From the NCBI RefSeq assembly GCF_019402645.1, contig NZ_VKKS01000001.1, positions 2,300,769 through 2,364,768 of the forward strand: 64,000 nt of DNA. The letters run 5' to 3'. This DNA comes from Morganella morganii (GTDB lineage Bacteria > Pseudomonadota > Gammaproteobacteria > Enterobacterales > Enterobacteriaceae). The notes below the pieces were generated by a model. The model searched no databases, had not been told where the DNA came from, and saw nothing but the letters and a program-made list of their open reading frames with translations. This document shows positions 1 to 9,893 of this stretch, piece after piece (within the stretch, counting starts at the first letter, position 1; every line of letters begins with the position of its first letter). The translations under genes were made by a program, and so were the position numbers.

Positions 1-104
1 TTATCCCCCGGCACGCAGCAACCCCGTACCGGAACTGCCATGGCGGTACTCCTGACGGGGATGTGTTTCTGTTATCCATTTATCCGGAATATAAGGTGAA
101 CCTT

Positions 105-422
105 TTGCAAGGCACAGAATTGCTTGAGTTTATTATTGATAAGCTTGAAGACTCCAAAGCGCAGGACATTATTACAATTGATGTACGCGGTAAATCCAGT
201 ATTACCGACCACATGATTATCTGTACCGGCACATCAAGCCGCCATCTGGCGTCTGTGGCCGATAACCTCGTCACTGACTGCCGTCAGGCCGGCCTGATGC
301 CGCTTGGTGTGGAAGGTCAGGGCATTTCTGACTGGATTGTTGTCGACCTCGGTGAAGCTATCGTGCATGTTATGCAGGATGAAAGCCGCCGTATGTATGA
401 ATTAGAGAAACTCTGGAGCTGA
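105..422 (+). CDS. rsfS: Ribosomal silencing factor RsfS
   Basis: RsfS (Iojap/YbeB family) binds ribosomal protein uL14 on the 50S subunit and blocks subunit joining when nutrients are low. From TTG at 105 the protein is 105 residues, the same length as E. coli RsfS, with the family signatures [24 protein letters not shown] and DWIVVDLG, ending in YELEKLWS. An upstream ATG at 63 would add 14 residues that match nothing in the family. The TTG has an AAGGTGA ribosome-binding site about 8 bases upstream, so I prefer it. It is immediately followed by rlmH, as in other enterobacteria. Identity is certain; the start is likely. Confidence 0.95.
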   Translation: MQGTELLEFIIDKLEDSKAQDIITIDVRGKSSITDHMIICTGTSSRHLASVADNLVTDCRQAGLMPLGVEGQGISDWIVVDLGEAIVHVMQDESRRMYELEKLWS

Positions 423-425
423 GTG

Positions 426-896
426 TTGAAGTTACAGCTCATTGCCGTCGGCACCAAAATGCCTGACTGGGTCGAAACCGGATTTCAGGATTATCTCCAT
501 CGTTTTCCGAAAGATATGCCGTTTGAACTGACTGAAATTCCGGCCGGAAAACGGGGGAAAAACGCGGACATCAAACGGATTCTGGAAAAAGAAGGTGAAT
601 TAATGCTGGCGGCGGCGGGCAAAGGCAACCGGATTGTCACACTGGATATTCCCGGTGCACGCTGGGATACCCCGCAACTGGCGGGGCAGCTGGAACGCTG
701 GAAGCAGGACGGACGCAATATCAGCCTGCTTATCGGCGGTCCGGAAGGCCTTTCGCCTGCCTGTAAAGCAGCCGCAGAGCAAAGCTGGTCACTCTCCCAG
801 CTGACACTGCCACACCCGCTGGTGCGCGTGCTGGTGGCGGAGAGTCTGTACCGCGCCTGGAGTATTACTGCCAATCATCCGTATCACAGGGAATAA
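426..896 (+). CDS. rlmH: 23S rRNA pseudouridine-1915 N3-methyltransferase RlmH
   Basis: RlmH is a SPOUT-class methyltransferase that methylates N3 of pseudouridine 1915 in helix 69 of 23S rRNA, using S-adenosylmethionine on the assembled ribosome. The protein has the family's [11 protein letters not shown] loop and the C-terminal knot segment [20 protein letters not shown], and ends in NHPYHRE like the E. coli protein. GTG at 423 is directly followed by TTG at 426. The TTG gives MKLQL, the family N-terminus (156 residues; E. coli has 155), so I choose it. It lies a few bases after the rsfS stop and is evidently cotranscribed with it. Confidence 0.95.
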   Translation: MKLQLIAVGTKMPDWVETGFQDYLHRFPKDMPFELTEIPAGKRGKNADIKRILEKEGELMLAAAGKGNRIVTLDIPGARWDTPQLAGQLERWKQDGRNISLLIGGPEGLSPACKAAAEQSWSLSQLTLPHPLVRVLVAESLYRAWSITANHPYHRE

Positions 897-901
897 CCGC
901 A

Positions 902-2833
902 GTGCCTGGTCTGAACCCGCCTGACGGCGATAAGAAAAAAAACAAGCAACGGATGGATTTCCGCGATTACAGCGCGGAATCCGCGCTGTTCGTCCGCCGT
1001 GCGGCGGTCGCATTTATCGGTATTGTTATTTTATCTGCTGTGCTGGTGGTGAATCTCTATCACCTCCAGATAAACCGCCATGAAGATTATCAGACCCGCT
1101 CCAATGATAACCGGATCAAACTTGTTCCTATTCCGCCGAGCCGGGGCCTGATTTATGACCGTAATGGCACATTGCTGGCAGAAAACCGGACCATTTATCA
1201 GCTCGAAATCGTACCGGAAAAAGTCACTGACCTGCCGGCCGTACTGAATGAGCTGCGCGAGATTGTCGATCTGACCGATGAAGATATCGCAAATTATGAA
1301 AAAGGGCGCCGCCGTTCGCGCCGCTTCACCTCTATTCCGCTGAAAACCCCGCTCAATCAGATACAGGTGGCACGGTTTTCGGTAAACCAATACCGTTTCC
1401 CGGGACTGGAAATCAAAAACTATCAGCGCCGGTTCTATCGTTATGGCTCAGCGCTGACTCATGTTATTGGTTATGTGGCCAAAATTAACGATAAAGATAA
1501 GGAACGACTGAAAAAGGACGGCATCGCTTCAAACTATGAAGACACTCATGATATCGGTAAGCTGGGTATTGAACGCTATTATGAATCCGTTCTGCACGGC
1601 AAAACCGGCTATGAAGAAGTGGAAGTCAACAGCCGCGGCCGGGTAATCCGTCAGTTGCACGAGCAGGCACCGCAGGCGGGGAAAGATATTTATCTGACTA
1701 TCGATCTTGAGTTGCAGATGTATATCGAAAAACTGCTGACCACCAGCCGGGCAGCTGTGGTGGTCAGTGATCCGCGCAACGGAGAGATCCTGGCGCTGGT
1801 TTCTAATCCGAGTTATGACCCGAATCTGTTTGTGAACGGGATTTCCGGCCCGGATTACCGGGGTTTGCTCAGTAACCCGGATCGCCCGCTGATCAACCGG
1901 ACCACCCAGGGTCTTTATCCGCCGGCTTCCACAGTAAAACCGTTTATCTCGGTAGCGGCACTCAGTGAAAAAGTCATCACCCGCAATACTACCATTTTTG
2001 ACCCGGGCTGGTGGCAGTTACCCGGTTCGGAAAAACGTTACCGCGACTGGAAACGCTATGGTCACGGCAATCTGAATGTGGTGAAATCGATTATTGAATC
2101 TGCGGATACCTTCTTCTATCAGGTAGCGTATGACATGGGGATCGACCGCCTGTCCGCCTGGATGACCCGTTTTGGTTACGGCGAATATTCCGGTATTGAC
2201 CTGCTGGAAGAGTACAACGGCGTGATGCCGACCCGTGAATGGAAACAGCGGCGCTATAAGAAACAGTGGTATCAGGGTGATACTATCCCGGTCGGGATCG
2301 GCCAGGGATACTGGACATCAACGCCAATCCAGATGTCCAAAGCACTTAATACCCTGATAAATGATGGTGTGGTGAAAACGCCGCACCTGCTGCTCGGCAC
2401 CAAAGAAGGCGGCGGTATGTTGCCGTATGAACAGAAAGAATATATTGCTATCGGTGATATTCATTCCGGTTACTGGGAGCTGGCAAAATCCGGAATGTAC
2501 GGCGTGGCTAACGCACCGAATGGCACCGGCCGCAAATTTTTTGCCGGAACACCATATAAAGCGGCCGCCAAATCCGGTACGGCGCAGGTGTTCAGCTATG
2601 AAACCTATAACGCCAGCAAACTGGCTGAACGTCTGCGCGACCATAAGCTGATGATTGCCTACGCACCGTACGATAACCCGAAAGTGGCGGTGACCATCAT
2701 TCTGGAAAACGGTGGTGCCGGCCCGGCGGTGGGCACCCTGGTCCGCCAGATCCTTGATCATGTGCTGCTGGGCGATAACAACACGGTGCTGCCGGATGCT
2801 CCGCCATCGCCGCCCGGCAGTGAAACAGAGTAA
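902..2833 (+). CDS. mrdA: Penicillin-binding protein 2, elongasome transpeptidase
   Basis: PBP2 is the monofunctional D,D-transpeptidase of the rod-shape elongation complex and the target of mecillinam. It has one N-terminal membrane segment (about residues 40-58), a dimerisation domain with the [11 protein letters not shown] motif, and a transpeptidase domain. The active-site SxxK is STVK at residues 343-346, with SAD and KSGTAQ as the second and third motifs. The protein is 643 residues against 633 in E. coli; the extra length is a lysine-rich start (GDKKKNKQR) before [13 protein letters not shown] at 902 has AGGGA about 11 bases upstream; an internal ATG at 953 would give the more usual N-terminus and cannot be excluded. 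The residue just before STVK is Ala where E. coli has Gly. The stop overlaps the mrdB start (TAATG). Confidence 0.96.
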   Translation: MPGLNPPDGDKKKNKQRMDFRDYSAESALFVRRAAVAFIGIVILSAVLVVNLYHLQINRHEDYQTRSNDNRIKLVPIPPSRGLIYDRNGTLLAENRTIYQLEIVPEKVTDLPAVLNELREIVDLTDEDIANYEKGRRRSRRFTSIPLKTPLNQIQVARFSVNQYRFPGLEIKNYQRRFYRYGSALTHVIGYVAKINDKDKERLKKDGIASNYEDTHDIGKLGIERYYESVLHGKTGYEEVEVNSRGRVIRQLHEQAPQAGKDIYLTIDLELQMYIEKLLTTSRAAVVVSDPRNGEILALVSNPSYDPNLFVNGISGPDYRGLLSNPDRPLINRTTQGLYPPASTVKPFISVAALSEKVITRNTTIFDPGWWQLPGSEKRYRDWKRYGHGNLNVVKSIIESADTFFYQVAYDMGIDRLSAWMTRFGYGEYSGIDLLEEYNGVMPTREWKQRRYKKQWYQGDTIPVGIGQGYWTSTPIQMSKALNTLINDGVVKTPHLLLGTKEGGGMLPYEQKEYIAIGDIHSGYWELAKSGMYGVANAPNGTGRKFFAGTPYKAAAKSGTAQVFSYETYNASKLAERLRDHKLMIAYAPYDNPKVAVTIILENGGAGPAVGTLVRQILDHVLLGDNNTVLPDAPPSPPGSETE

Positions 2834-3951
2834 TGTCCATGACTGATAATCCGCGCAAAGTATCCCTGATGACCCGTATGCACATCGACTTCCCGTTGCT
2901 GGTGCTGCTGCTGATCCTGCTGGTTTACAGTGCATTTGTGCTGTGGAGTGCCAGCGGGCTGGATCCGGAAATGATGGAGCGCCGCCTCGGGCAGATTTTC
3001 TCCGGCATCATCATTATGCTGATCCTCGCGCAGATTCCGCCCCGGGTGTATGAAACCTGGGCACCGCATCTCTATGTTGTCTGTGTGATCCTGCTGATCT
3101 TTGTCGATGTCTTCGGGCAGATCAGTAAAGGGGCACAACGCTGGCTTGATCTCGGGATTGTCCGTTTCCAGCCGTCCGAGATTGCCAAAATTGCTGTTCC
3201 GCTGATGGTGGCGCGGTTTATGAACCGCGACCAGTGTCCGCCGACCCTGAAAAATACTGCAATCGCCCTGCTGTTGGTGGTAGTGCCGACTCTGCTGGTG
3301 GCCGCGCAGCCGGATCTCGGGACATCCATCCTGGTTGCCGCCTCCGGTATTTTTGTGCTGTTCCTGGCCGGAATGAGCTGGCGCCTTATCGGGATAGCGC
3401 TGTTACTGCTTGCCGCCTTTATTCCGCTGCTCTGGTTTTTCCTGATGCACGATTATCAGCGCGGCCGCGTGATGATGCTGCTGGATCCGGAAACCGACCC
3501 GCTCGGTGCGGGTTATCATATTATTCAGTCAAAAATTGCCATCGGCTCCGGCGGACTGGCCGGAAAAGGCTGGATGCTGGGGACCCAATCTCAGCTGGAA
3601 TTCCTGCCGGAACGTCATACTGACTTTATCTTTGCGGTTCTCGCGGAAGAGCTGGGGCTGGTCGGTGTTATCTTTTTACTGGTGCTCTATCTGCTGATCA
3701 TAATGCGCGGGCTGATGATTGCCGCCCGCGCGCAAAATACCTTCGGGCGGGTGATGGTGGGCGGTCTGATGCTCATCTTCTTTGTCTATGTGTTTGTCAA
3801 TATCGGCATGGTCAGCGGGATCCTGCCGGTGGTCGGTGTTCCGCTGCCGATGATGAGTTACGGCGGCTCAGCCCTGATTGTATTAATGGCAGGGTTTGGT
3901 ATTGTCATGTCAATTCATACACACCGTAAGATGCTGTCAAAAAGCTTATAA
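2833..3951 (+). CDS. mrdB: Peptidoglycan glycosyltransferase RodA (SEDS)
   Basis: RodA polymerises lipid II into glycan strands as the partner of PBP2 in the elongasome. The 372-residue protein (E. coli 370) is a polytopic membrane protein of about ten helices. It carries SEDS family signatures: [47 protein letters not shown], and [13 protein letters not shown] near the C-terminus. The ATG overlaps the mrdA stop by one base, which implies translational coupling of the pair. A second ATG two codons later is an alternative start. Confidence 0.96.
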   Translation: MSMTDNPRKVSLMTRMHIDFPLLVLLLILLVYSAFVLWSASGLDPEMMERRLGQIFSGIIIMLILAQIPPRVYETWAPHLYVVCVILLIFVDVFGQISKGAQRWLDLGIVRFQPSEIAKIAVPLMVARFMNRDQCPPTLKNTAIALLLVVVPTLLVAAQPDLGTSILVAASGIFVLFLAGMSWRLIGIALLLLAAFIPLLWFFLMHDYQRGRVMMLLDPETDPLGAGYHIIQSKIAIGSGGLAGKGWMLGTQSQLEFLPERHTDFIFAVLAEELGLVGVIFLLVLYLLIIMRGLMIAARAQNTFGRVMVGGLMLIFFVYVFVNIGMVSGILPVVGVPLPMMSYGGSALIVLMAGFGIVMSIHTHRKMLSKSL

Positions 3952-3968
3952 AACATTACGAGGTTTTC

Positions 3969-4958
3969 ATGCGTTTACAATGGATTGCGGTCACAGTGAT
4001 GGCCGCGTTGCTGGCAGGCTGCCCGTCAGTGCAGCCGCCGGTCAAACAGACACCGCCGCCGGGGCCGGCAAAAGAAATTCTCGGCGCCGTACCGGCGTAT
4101 GAGCCGCTGCATCCGGGCGCGAATAATGATTATGTCCGTAATGGTCAGCAATATCAGATTGTCCGTGATCCGGAAAATTTCAGCCAGCAGGGCTATGCCC
4201 GGATTTACGGCCAGGCTCAGAACGGCAACCGGACAGCCACCGGCGAAATCATCAACAGCGCTGAACTGACCGCCTCTCACCCGACCCTGCCGATCCCGGG
4301 CTATGCACGGATCACCAATATGGCGAATAACCGCATGATGGTGGTGCGGATTAACGATCGCGGCCCGTATATGCCGGGCAAACAGATCGGGCTTTCCCGC
4401 GCTGTGGCAGATCGCCTGAACCTGCTGCCGAACACCAAAGTTAAAATTGACCCGATTGTGGTCGCGGAAGACGGCGCTCTGAGCGGCACCGGGACTGTCG
4501 GCACCGTTGTCGCCAAACAGAGCTATGCCCTGCCGGGCCGTCCGGAACTGGGAAAAACCAGTGCTCTCGGTACACCGGTGACCAACACCACACCGGTGGT
4601 GCCGATCAACAGCCGTCCGGTCATGGCACAGCCGCAGCCGGAATCAGCCCTGATCCCGACCGTGAAACAGCCCGCAGCACCGGCAGAAACACAAACTGAA
4701 AACACCACCGCACCCGCACCTCAACAGGCAGCTGTCAGCGGTTACCGTGTCCAGATAGGTGCAGTGGCAAGTGCGGAACGCGCGTCACAATGGCAGAAAG
4801 AACTCAGCGAAAAACTGGGTGTGCCCGGTATGACAGAATCCTCCGGCGATATTTTCCGTGTTCAGCTGGGGCCGTTTACCAGCCCGGAACGCGCAGCTGA
4901 AGTTCAGGAACGCCTTCAGAAACAGCTGAATATGAACTCATTTATCCTGGCCCCTTAA
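3969..4958 (+). CDS. rlpA: Septal ring lytic transglycosylase RlpA, lipoprotein
   Basis: RlpA is an outer-membrane lipoprotein that cleaves peptide-free glycan strands at the septum. The signal peptide ends in the lipobox LLAGC (lipidated Cys18). A double-psi beta-barrel domain spans roughly residues 70-160 and contains both the conserved histidine (TASHPTLP) and the catalytic aspartate (VRINDRGPY) that are needed for activity in Pseudomonas RlpA. A Pro/Gln/Thr-rich linker leads to a C-terminal SPOR domain (about residues 255-329) that binds denuded glycans. Length is 329 against 362 in E. coli, the difference being in the linker. It follows mrdB by 17 bases, with a terminator after the stop. 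Confidence 0.94.
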   Translation: MRLQWIAVTVMAALLAGCPSVQPPVKQTPPPGPAKEILGAVPAYEPLHPGANNDYVRNGQQYQIVRDPENFSQQGYARIYGQAQNGNRTATGEIINSAELTASHPTLPIPGYARITNMANNRMMVVRINDRGPYMPGKQIGLSRAVADRLNLLPNTKVKIDPIVVAEDGALSGTGTVGTVVAKQSYALPGRPELGKTSALGTPVTNTTPVVPINSRPVMAQPQPESALIPTVKQPAAPAETQTENTTAPAPQQAAVSGYRVQIGAVASAERASQWQKELSEKLGVPGMTESSGDIFRVQLGPFTSPERAAEVQERLQKQLNMNSFILAP

Positions 4959-4980
4959 AACAGGCTGTGATAACACTACG

Positions 4981-5020
4981 CGCTGTCATAGCACTCTTGC
5001 TATGATAGCGTTTCTTTTTC
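4981..5020 (+). terminator. Rho-independent terminator after rlpA
   Basis: A 13-base stem (4981-4993 with 4998-5010, one G-T pair) closes on a CTCT loop and is followed by TTTCTTTTT. It separates the mrdAB-rlpA unit from dacA. Confidence 0.85.
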
Positions 5021-5050
5021 ACCGGCATCATAAATGTTGTTTTAACACTC

Positions 5051-6265
5051 ATGAAATACGCAACGACTTATCAACACCGCGCCGGGCGCCTGGCCGCTTT
5101 CGGTCTGACCCTGGCACTGAGCGCCGCAGCTTCTGCCGCTGATGTTCCTAATCTGAATACCACCATCCCGCCTGTTCCGGATATTGAAGCTGAATCCTAT
5201 ATTCTGATGGATTACCATTCCGGAAAAGTGCTGGCTGAGAAAAATGCCGATGTCCGCCGTGACCCGGCCAGTCTGACCAAAATGATGACCAGCTATGTCA
5301 TCGGCCAGGCAATGAACACCGGTAAATTCACGCCGGATACCATGGTCACCATCGGGGAAAACGCCTGGGCGACCGGTAACCCGGTATTCCGCGGCTCCTC
5401 GCTGATGTTCCTCAAACCGGGCGAGCGTGTAAGCGTGGCGGATCTCACACGCGGCATCAACCTGCAATCCGGTAATGATGCCTGTGTGGCCATGGCAGAG
5501 TTTGTTGCCGGTGATCAGGACACGTTTGTCGGTCAGATGAACGCCTATGTGGCACAACTCGGCCTGAAAAACACCCACTTTAAAACCGTTCACGGCCTGG
5601 ATGCCGATGGCCAGTACAGTAGTGCGCGGGACATGGCACTGATTGGTCAGGCAATGATCCGTGATGTGCCGAATGAATACGCTATCTATAAAGAGCGCTC
5701 ATTCACCTATAATAATATTACCCAGCAGAACCGTAACGACCTGCTGGGTGATAAAAGCCTGAATGCGGACGGAATTAAAACCGGCCACACCAACGGCGCG
5801 GGTTATAACCTGGTGGCTTCCGCCACGGAAGGGGACATGCGTCTGATTTCTGTGGTAATGGGCACCAAATCGGCCAAAGCCCGTAATGCGGAAAGCAAAA
5901 AACTGCTCACCTGGGGCTTCCGTTTCTTTGAAACGGTCAAACCGATGCAGAAAGACAACCCGCTGGCCTCTGAAATCGTCTGGTTCGGAGATAAAGATAA
6001 AGTACAGTTAGGGGTGGAAAATGATGTCTATATCACCATTCCGCGTGGCCGTCTGAAAGATCTGAAAGCCGGTTTTGTCCTGACAGATCCTGAACTGCAC
6101 GCTCCGCTGGAAAAAAACCAGGTGGTCGGTACCATCAACTTCCAGCTCGACAACCAGATCATTGAAACCCGGCCGCTGGTCGTGGCTGAAGCCGTACCGG
6201 AAGGAAACTTCTTCAGCCGTCTGATCGACTATATCCGCCTGCTGTTCCACCGCTGGTTCGGCTGA
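5051..6265 (+). CDS. dacA: D-alanyl-D-alanine carboxypeptidase PBP5
   Basis: PBP5 is the main D,D-carboxypeptidase; it trims the terminal D-Ala of peptidoglycan stem peptides. The signal peptide is cleaved after SAAASAA, before DVPNLN. Active-site motifs are SLTK (Ser74), SGN (140-142) and KTG (243-245). A beta-rich C-terminal domain is followed by an amphipathic anchor helix ending [14 protein letters not shown], which holds the protein at the periplasmic face of the inner membrane. The 404 residues match the enterobacterial length (E. coli 403). It is transcribed from its own start after the rlpA terminator and is followed by ybeD. Confidence 0.97.
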   Translation: MKYATTYQHRAGRLAAFGLTLALSAAASAADVPNLNTTIPPVPDIEAESYILMDYHSGKVLAEKNADVRRDPASLTKMMTSYVIGQAMNTGKFTPDTMVTIGENAWATGNPVFRGSSLMFLKPGERVSVADLTRGINLQSGNDACVAMAEFVAGDQDTFVGQMNAYVAQLGLKNTHFKTVHGLDADGQYSSARDMALIGQAMIRDVPNEYAIYKERSFTYNNITQQNRNDLLGDKSLNADGIKTGHTNGAGYNLVASATEGDMRLISVVMGTKSAKARNAESKKLLTWGFRFFETVKPMQKDNPLASEIVWFGDKDKVQLGVENDVYITIPRGRLKDLKAGFVLTDPELHAPLEKNQVVGTINFQLDNQIIETRPLVVAEAVPEGNFFSRLIDYIRLLFHRWFG

Positions 6266-6274
6266 GACTTGAAA

Positions 6275-6308
6275 TCAGATGAACTATCCCCATATTTAGT
6301 TCATCTGA
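6275..6308 (+). promoter_or_regulatory. Hairpin between dacA and ybeD
   Basis: An exact 11-base inverted repeat (6275-6285 with 6298-6308, 12-base loop) lies just after the dacA stop. Only a weak T-rich run follows, so it may be a leaky terminator, an attenuator or an RNA-stability element. The ybeD ribosome-binding site (AAGGAG) begins about 15 bases further on. Confidence 0.5.
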
Positions 6309-6332
6309 AGTTTGCTTTATTAAGGAGCATCC

Positions 6333-6596
6333 ATGAAAACCAAACTCAATGAACTGTTAGAGTTCCCCTGCTCATTTACCTACAAAGTGATGGGTGCCGC
6401 TGAACCGGAATTAGTAAATGATGTTCTGGAAGTGATTCAGCGCCACGCGCCGGGTGACTACAGTCCGTCAATCAAACCAAGCAGCAAAGGAACCTATCAT
6501 TCCGTTTCTGTCACTATTGACGCAACACACATTGAGCAGATCGAGAATCTGTACGAAGAATTAGGCGCGTTAGAGCGCGTCAGAATGGTTCTGTAA
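6333..6596 (+). CDS. ybeD: YbeD/DUF493 family protein
   Basis: This is an 87-residue protein of the UPF0250/DUF493 family, the same length as E. coli YbeD. The fold is a ferredoxin-like alpha/beta sandwich, reminiscent of the regulatory domain of D-3-phosphoglycerate dehydrogenase. Signature segments are [26 protein letters not shown] and [10 protein letters not shown]. No biochemical function is established; its constant place between dacA and lipB suggests a link to lipoate or cell-wall metabolism. The start has a clear AAGGAG site and a strong terminator follows. Confidence 0.95.
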   Translation: MKTKLNELLEFPCSFTYKVMGAAEPELVNDVLEVIQRHAPGDYSPSIKPSSKGTYHSVSVTIDATHIEQIENLYEELGALERVRMVL

Positions 6597-6620
6597 GACC
6601 GTCATTTCTTCATCATTTCC

Positions 6621-6647
6621 GGCCGCCTTTCAGGGCGGCCTTTTTTT
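6621..6647 (+). terminator. Rho-independent terminator after ybeD
   Basis: A GC-only 7-base stem (GGCCGCC at 6621-6627 pairing with GGCGGCC at 6634-6640) is followed directly by seven T residues. Confidence 0.93.
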
Positions 6648-6737
6648 ATCCCGCTGAACATTTTATGCCCGTCACTGGTACGAGTTTGCCGCGCGCGTTA
6701 TACTGCTGACCCGGCATACCGAACTGAAGATATCACT

Positions 6738-7370
6738 TTGCAAAATAACACCATCATTTTACGTCAGCTGGGCCTGCGGCCTTATCATCCTGTTTCCGAA
6801 GCCATGCACCAATTTACTGAGCGGCGTACAGCGGAAACCGGTAACGAGATCTGGCTGGTCGAGCATGAATGCGTTTTTACCCAGGGCCAGGCCGGTAAAG
6901 CCGAGCATGTCCTCGCCCCCGGTGATATCCCGGTGATCCGGTCCGATCGCGGCGGCCAGGTAACGTACCATGGTCCGGGACAACAGGTCATGTATGTGAT
7001 GATTGACCTCAAACGCGACAAAATCGGTGTGCGCGAACTGGTATCCGCACTGGAAAATTCCGTGGTTGAGACGCTGAAACAGTGGAATATTGAGGCTTAC
7101 CCGCGCCCGGACGCGCCCGGTGTTTATGTGGCGGGGAATAAAATCTGTTCACTCGGTCTGCGGATCCGCAACGGTCGCTCGTTCCACGGTCTGGCACTCA
7201 ATATCAATATGGATCTCGAACCTTTTCACCGCATTAATCCGTGTGGCTATGCCGGTCTTACCATGACACAACTAGCTGATTTTATACCCGGTATCACCCT
7301 TGCGGATGTTCAGCCTGTGCTGACAGCACAATTCTGCCGACAATTAGGATTCCAACTTGCCGCAGAATAG
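6738..7370 (+). CDS. lipB: Lipoyl(octanoyl) transferase LipB
   Basis: LipB moves octanoate from octanoyl-ACP to the lipoyl domains of 2-oxoacid dehydrogenases and GcvH, the first step of lipoate synthesis. The protein has 210 residues from a TTG start at 6738 ([12 protein letters not shown], matching the family N-terminus). It shows the [14 protein letters not shown] substrate-pocket motif, Lys135 in NKICSLG and the catalytic Cys169 in INPCGYAG, both at the same numbers as in E. coli. The product feeds LipA, encoded next. Confidence 0.96.
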   Translation: MQNNTIILRQLGLRPYHPVSEAMHQFTERRTAETGNEIWLVEHECVFTQGQAGKAEHVLAPGDIPVIRSDRGGQVTYHGPGQQVMYVMIDLKRDKIGVRELVSALENSVVETLKQWNIEAYPRPDAPGVYVAGNKICSLGLRIRNGRSFHGLALNINMDLEPFHRINPCGYAGLTMTQLADFIPGITLADVQPVLTAQFCRQLGFQLAAE

Positions 7371-7500
7371 TGTTATAATTTTTTTAACATTTTTAAAAAT
7401 ATTTTTAAAAGATTGATGATCTCGTTACATTCAGCAGGCGGCCGTTACCACGGCACTCATCAATCACTATCCGATGAATCTAACCGGAAATGACATAAAC

Positions 7501-8466
7501 ATGAGTAAACCAATTCAGATGGAGCGCGGTATCAAGTACCGCGACGCCGACAAAATGGCGCTTATCCCGGTCAAAAATCTGGTATCAGAGACGACCGAAC
7601 GATTACGCAAACCAAGCTGGATGAAAATCAAACTTCCGGCTGATTCCCATAAAATCAAAGGAATCAAAGATGCAATGCGCCGTAACGGCCTGCATTCTGT
7701 CTGTGAGGAAGCCTCCTGCCCGAACCTGAGCGAATGTTTTAACCACGGTACCGCCACGTTTATGATCCTCGGGGCTATTTGTACCCGCCGCTGCCCGTTC
7801 TGTGACGTCGCCCACGGCCGTCCGAATGCACCGGATGCCAACGAGCCGCAGAAACTGGGGCAGACCATCAAAGATATGGGACTGCGTTATGTGGTTATCA
7901 CCTCTGTTGACCGTGATGATCTGCGTGACGGCGGTGCACAGCATTTTGCTGACTGTATCACCGCTATCCGCGACCACAGCCCGACGATCAAAATTGAAAC
8001 CCTGGTACCGGACTTCCGCGGCCGTATGGATAAAGCACTGGAAATCCTGACCGCCACCCCGCCGGATGTTTTCAACCACAACCTGGAAAACGTGCCGCGT
8101 ATTTACCGCCGGGTGCGCCCGGGGGCTAGCTATGAATGGTCACTGAAACTGCTGGAACGCTTTAAAGAAGCCCATCCGGAGATCCCGGCCAAATCCGGCC
8201 TGATGGTCGGCTTAGGCGAAACCAACGAAGAGATCCTGGATGTAATGCGTGACCTGCGCCGTCACGGCGTGACCATGCTGACGCTGGGACAGTATCTCCA
8301 GCCAAGCCGTCACCATCTGCCGGTTCAGCGTTATGTCAGCCCGGAAGAGTTTGAGGAAATGAAAGCCGAAGCAATGGCGATGGGCTTTACTCACGCAGCC
8401 TGCGGCCCGTTTGTCCGCTCTTCTTACCATGCTGATTTACAGGCGAAAGGCGAAGAAGTTAAATAA
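7501..8466 (+). CDS. lipA: Lipoyl synthase LipA, radical SAM
   Basis: LipA inserts two sulfur atoms into protein-bound octanoyl chains using two [4Fe-4S] clusters. The auxiliary cluster cysteines are C68, C73 and C79. The radical-SAM cluster cysteines are C94, C98 and C101 (CTRRCPFC). The C-terminal RSSYHAD segment carries the conserved serine ligand of the auxiliary cluster. From ATG at 7501 the protein is 321 residues, the exact E. coli length; an in-frame ATG at 7474 would add nine residues absent from the family. The 130 bases upstream are very AT-rich (TATAAT at 7374-7379), so lipA probably has its own promoter. Confidence 0.97.
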   Translation: MSKPIQMERGIKYRDADKMALIPVKNLVSETTERLRKPSWMKIKLPADSHKIKGIKDAMRRNGLHSVCEEASCPNLSECFNHGTATFMILGAICTRRCPFCDVAHGRPNAPDANEPQKLGQTIKDMGLRYVVITSVDRDDLRDGGAQHFADCITAIRDHSPTIKIETLVPDFRGRMDKALEILTATPPDVFNHNLENVPRIYRRVRPGASYEWSLKLLERFKEAHPEIPAKSGLMVGLGETNEEILDVMRDLRRHGVTMLTLGQYLQPSRHHLPVQRYVSPEEFEEMKAEAMAMGFTHAACGPFVRSSYHADLQAKGEEVK

Positions 8467-8553
8467 TTCCCGCCGTTCTGTGAATATGCGGATTATGTTG
8501 TGTTCCATATCACATTATTGTGAGTAAATTATACACGTAGTGGTGTTTTATGT

Positions 8554-8737
8554 CTGACAGCACTTGCTCCTGCGGTCTGGGGCAGTACCTGCCAGGTTAC
8601 CACCGAAATGCTGCCGGCAGGCTACCTACCCGATGACCGTCGCCATGCTGCGCGCCTTACCGGCCGGTCTGCTGCTGATGCTGTTTATCCGGCAACTGCC
8701 GGAAGGGATCCGGCAGGGGAGGATTTTCGTTCCCGGC
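8554..8737 (+). pseudogene. Remnant of an EamA/DMT-family transporter gene
   Basis: Two reading frames together spell the start of an EamA-type drug/metabolite transporter. The first, from 8554, reads LTALAPAVWGSTCQVTTEMLPAGY; the second reads PMTVAMLRALPAGLLLMLFIRQLP and on to IFVPG. The frames join exactly if one copy of a tandem CTAC duplication (8622-8629) is removed. Typical members are about 300 residues with ten helices; only the first two or so remain, and homology stops at 8737 right before the cspE terminator. No start codon lies in frame with the first segment. This is a dead fragment, read from my memory of the family rather than a search. Confidence 0.75.
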
Positions 8738-8745
8738 ACTGATAT

Positions 8746-8779
8746 AAAAAAACCCGTTACCATGGTGAGTAACGGGTTT
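8746..8779 (-). terminator. Rho-independent terminator after cspE
   Basis: An 11-base perfect stem (8750-8760 with 8769-8779, loop of 8) is followed on the minus strand by a T-rich tract (read as A residues at 8746-8752 on the plus strand). It lies about 55 bases downstream of the cspE stop. Confidence 0.9.
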
Positions 8780-8832
8780 TCGTCACGGTAATGTCGAATT
8801 AAAATAACGGTTACGGTATGGCAGATTACAAC

Positions 8833-9042
8833 TTAAATCGAGACAACGTTTGCGGCAGACGGGCCTTTAGCACCATCAACGATTTCAAATTCCACTTTCT
8901 GGCCTTCTGCCAGTGTTTTGAAACCGTCGTTCAGAATCGCAGAGAAGTGAACAAACACATCTTTGCTGCCGTCTTCCGGAGTGATAAAACCGAAACCTTT
9001 CGCTTCGTTAAACCACTTCACGTTACCTTTGCGCTTTGACAT
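8833..9042 (-). CDS. cspE: Cold-shock family protein CspE
   Basis: This is a 69-residue single cold-shock domain (OB fold) that binds single-stranded RNA/DNA and melts RNA secondary structure, acting as an antiterminator. Both RNP motifs are present: KGFGFI and VFVHF. The closest match I recall is E. coli CspE (same length, same position next to lipA), so I use that name rather than cspA or cspC. The 200 bases upstream of the start, up to the next gene, hold no ORF and probably form the promoter and leader; I could not find a convincing cold-box element. Confidence 0.93.
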   Translation of the reverse strand: MSKRKGNVKWFNEAKGFGFITPEDGSKDVFVHFSAILNDGFKTLAEGQKVEFEIVDGAKGPSAANVVSI

Positions 9043-9244
9043 TCAAAAAAACCCTTTAACAAGTGATAGTACTTCATCAGTACCCGGCCAGTCGTTATCA
9101 GACTGTATTGATCCTGCCGGGCAATCTGGTTCGATACTAAACTACCCGCCGGATAACGACATTCTGGGAGATATTCCGCTGATATACCAGAGGATTTGTC
9201 CTGGTTATTTCAACGTTCAGCAAGATTTGCCACCTTATTTCTGC

Positions 9245-9712
9245 TCAGATAATCCCTTCATGGCGCAGCAGCCATTGCTTGATATCCAGCCCGCTGCTGT
9301 ATCCGCCCATTGAGCCGTCGTGTGCAATCACCCGGTGGCACGGAATAATCAGACAAATCGGATTACGCCCGTTTGCCATCCCGACCGCGCGGCAGTAATT
9401 AGCCGACCCCAGTTTTAACGCCAGATCTTTATAAGACCAGGTGACCGCAAACGGAATCGTTGATAACTGTGCCCACACCCGTGTCTGGAATTCTGTGCCG
9501 TGCGGATTGAGTTTTACACTGAAATCCTGCCGTTTTCCGGCAAAATAGTCATCCAGCTCATGAATACACTGTCTGATATGCGGGTTATCGCTGTCCGTCT
9601 GCTCCTGTGCAATATCGTCAAATCCCAGTTCAGTGATCCCCTGCTCATCCGCGCTGATGATGATATAACGGCGGGGAAATCCGGTTGGAGCTTTTATATA
9701 AGTCGTCGCCAT
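9245..9712 (-). CDS. ogt: Methylated-DNA-protein-cysteine methyltransferase
   Basis: This suicide DNA-repair protein removes methyl groups from O6-methylguanine (and O4-methylthymine). The acceptor is Cys125 in IIPCHRVI, and the helix-turn-helix with the arginine finger lies in NYCRAVGMANGRNP. The protein has 155 residues from ATG at 9712, which has a GGG-containing binding site. A further upstream in-frame ATG at 9817 would add 35 residues of unrelated low-complexity sequence. It lacks the Ada regulatory domain, so it is the constitutive Ogt type (E. coli Ogt is 171 residues). It stands alone between cspE and mnmH. Confidence 0.92.
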   Translation of the reverse strand: MATTYIKAPTGFPRRYIIISADEQGITELGFDDIAQEQTDSDNPHIRQCIHELDDYFAGKRQDFSVKLNPHGTEFQTRVWAQLSTIPFAVTWSYKDLALKLGSANYCRAVGMANGRNPICLIIPCHRVIAHDGSMGGYSSGLDIKQWLLRHEGII

Positions 9713-9893
9713 ACGTTTGCCCTTTGTGCTGGTTTTGCTATAGCAAAACCTAATTATGATAAAGAGACAAACATCATTTACGTCATTCATCTCACAACAG
9801 AGAAAATAACGAGGCAAATGAATTCATGCAAGTCAGTTCACCGGAAAATGATACCCCGGTGAACAGCTTTGTGACGAATGATGAGATAGTGAA

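Noticed and set aside
1-62. A fragment of an upstream gene (nadD or cobC) at the left edge
   Set aside because: A short frame ending at TGA 53-55 reads LPWRYS, but it does not match the C-termini I know for the genes that usually precede rsfS.
63-104. ATG start for rsfS at 63
   Set aside because: Adds 14 residues not found in the family; TTG 105 has the binding site and the exact family length.
8564-8791. A 75-residue protein downstream of lipA
   Set aside because: It is the out-of-frame part of the EamA pseudogene joined to terminator sequence.
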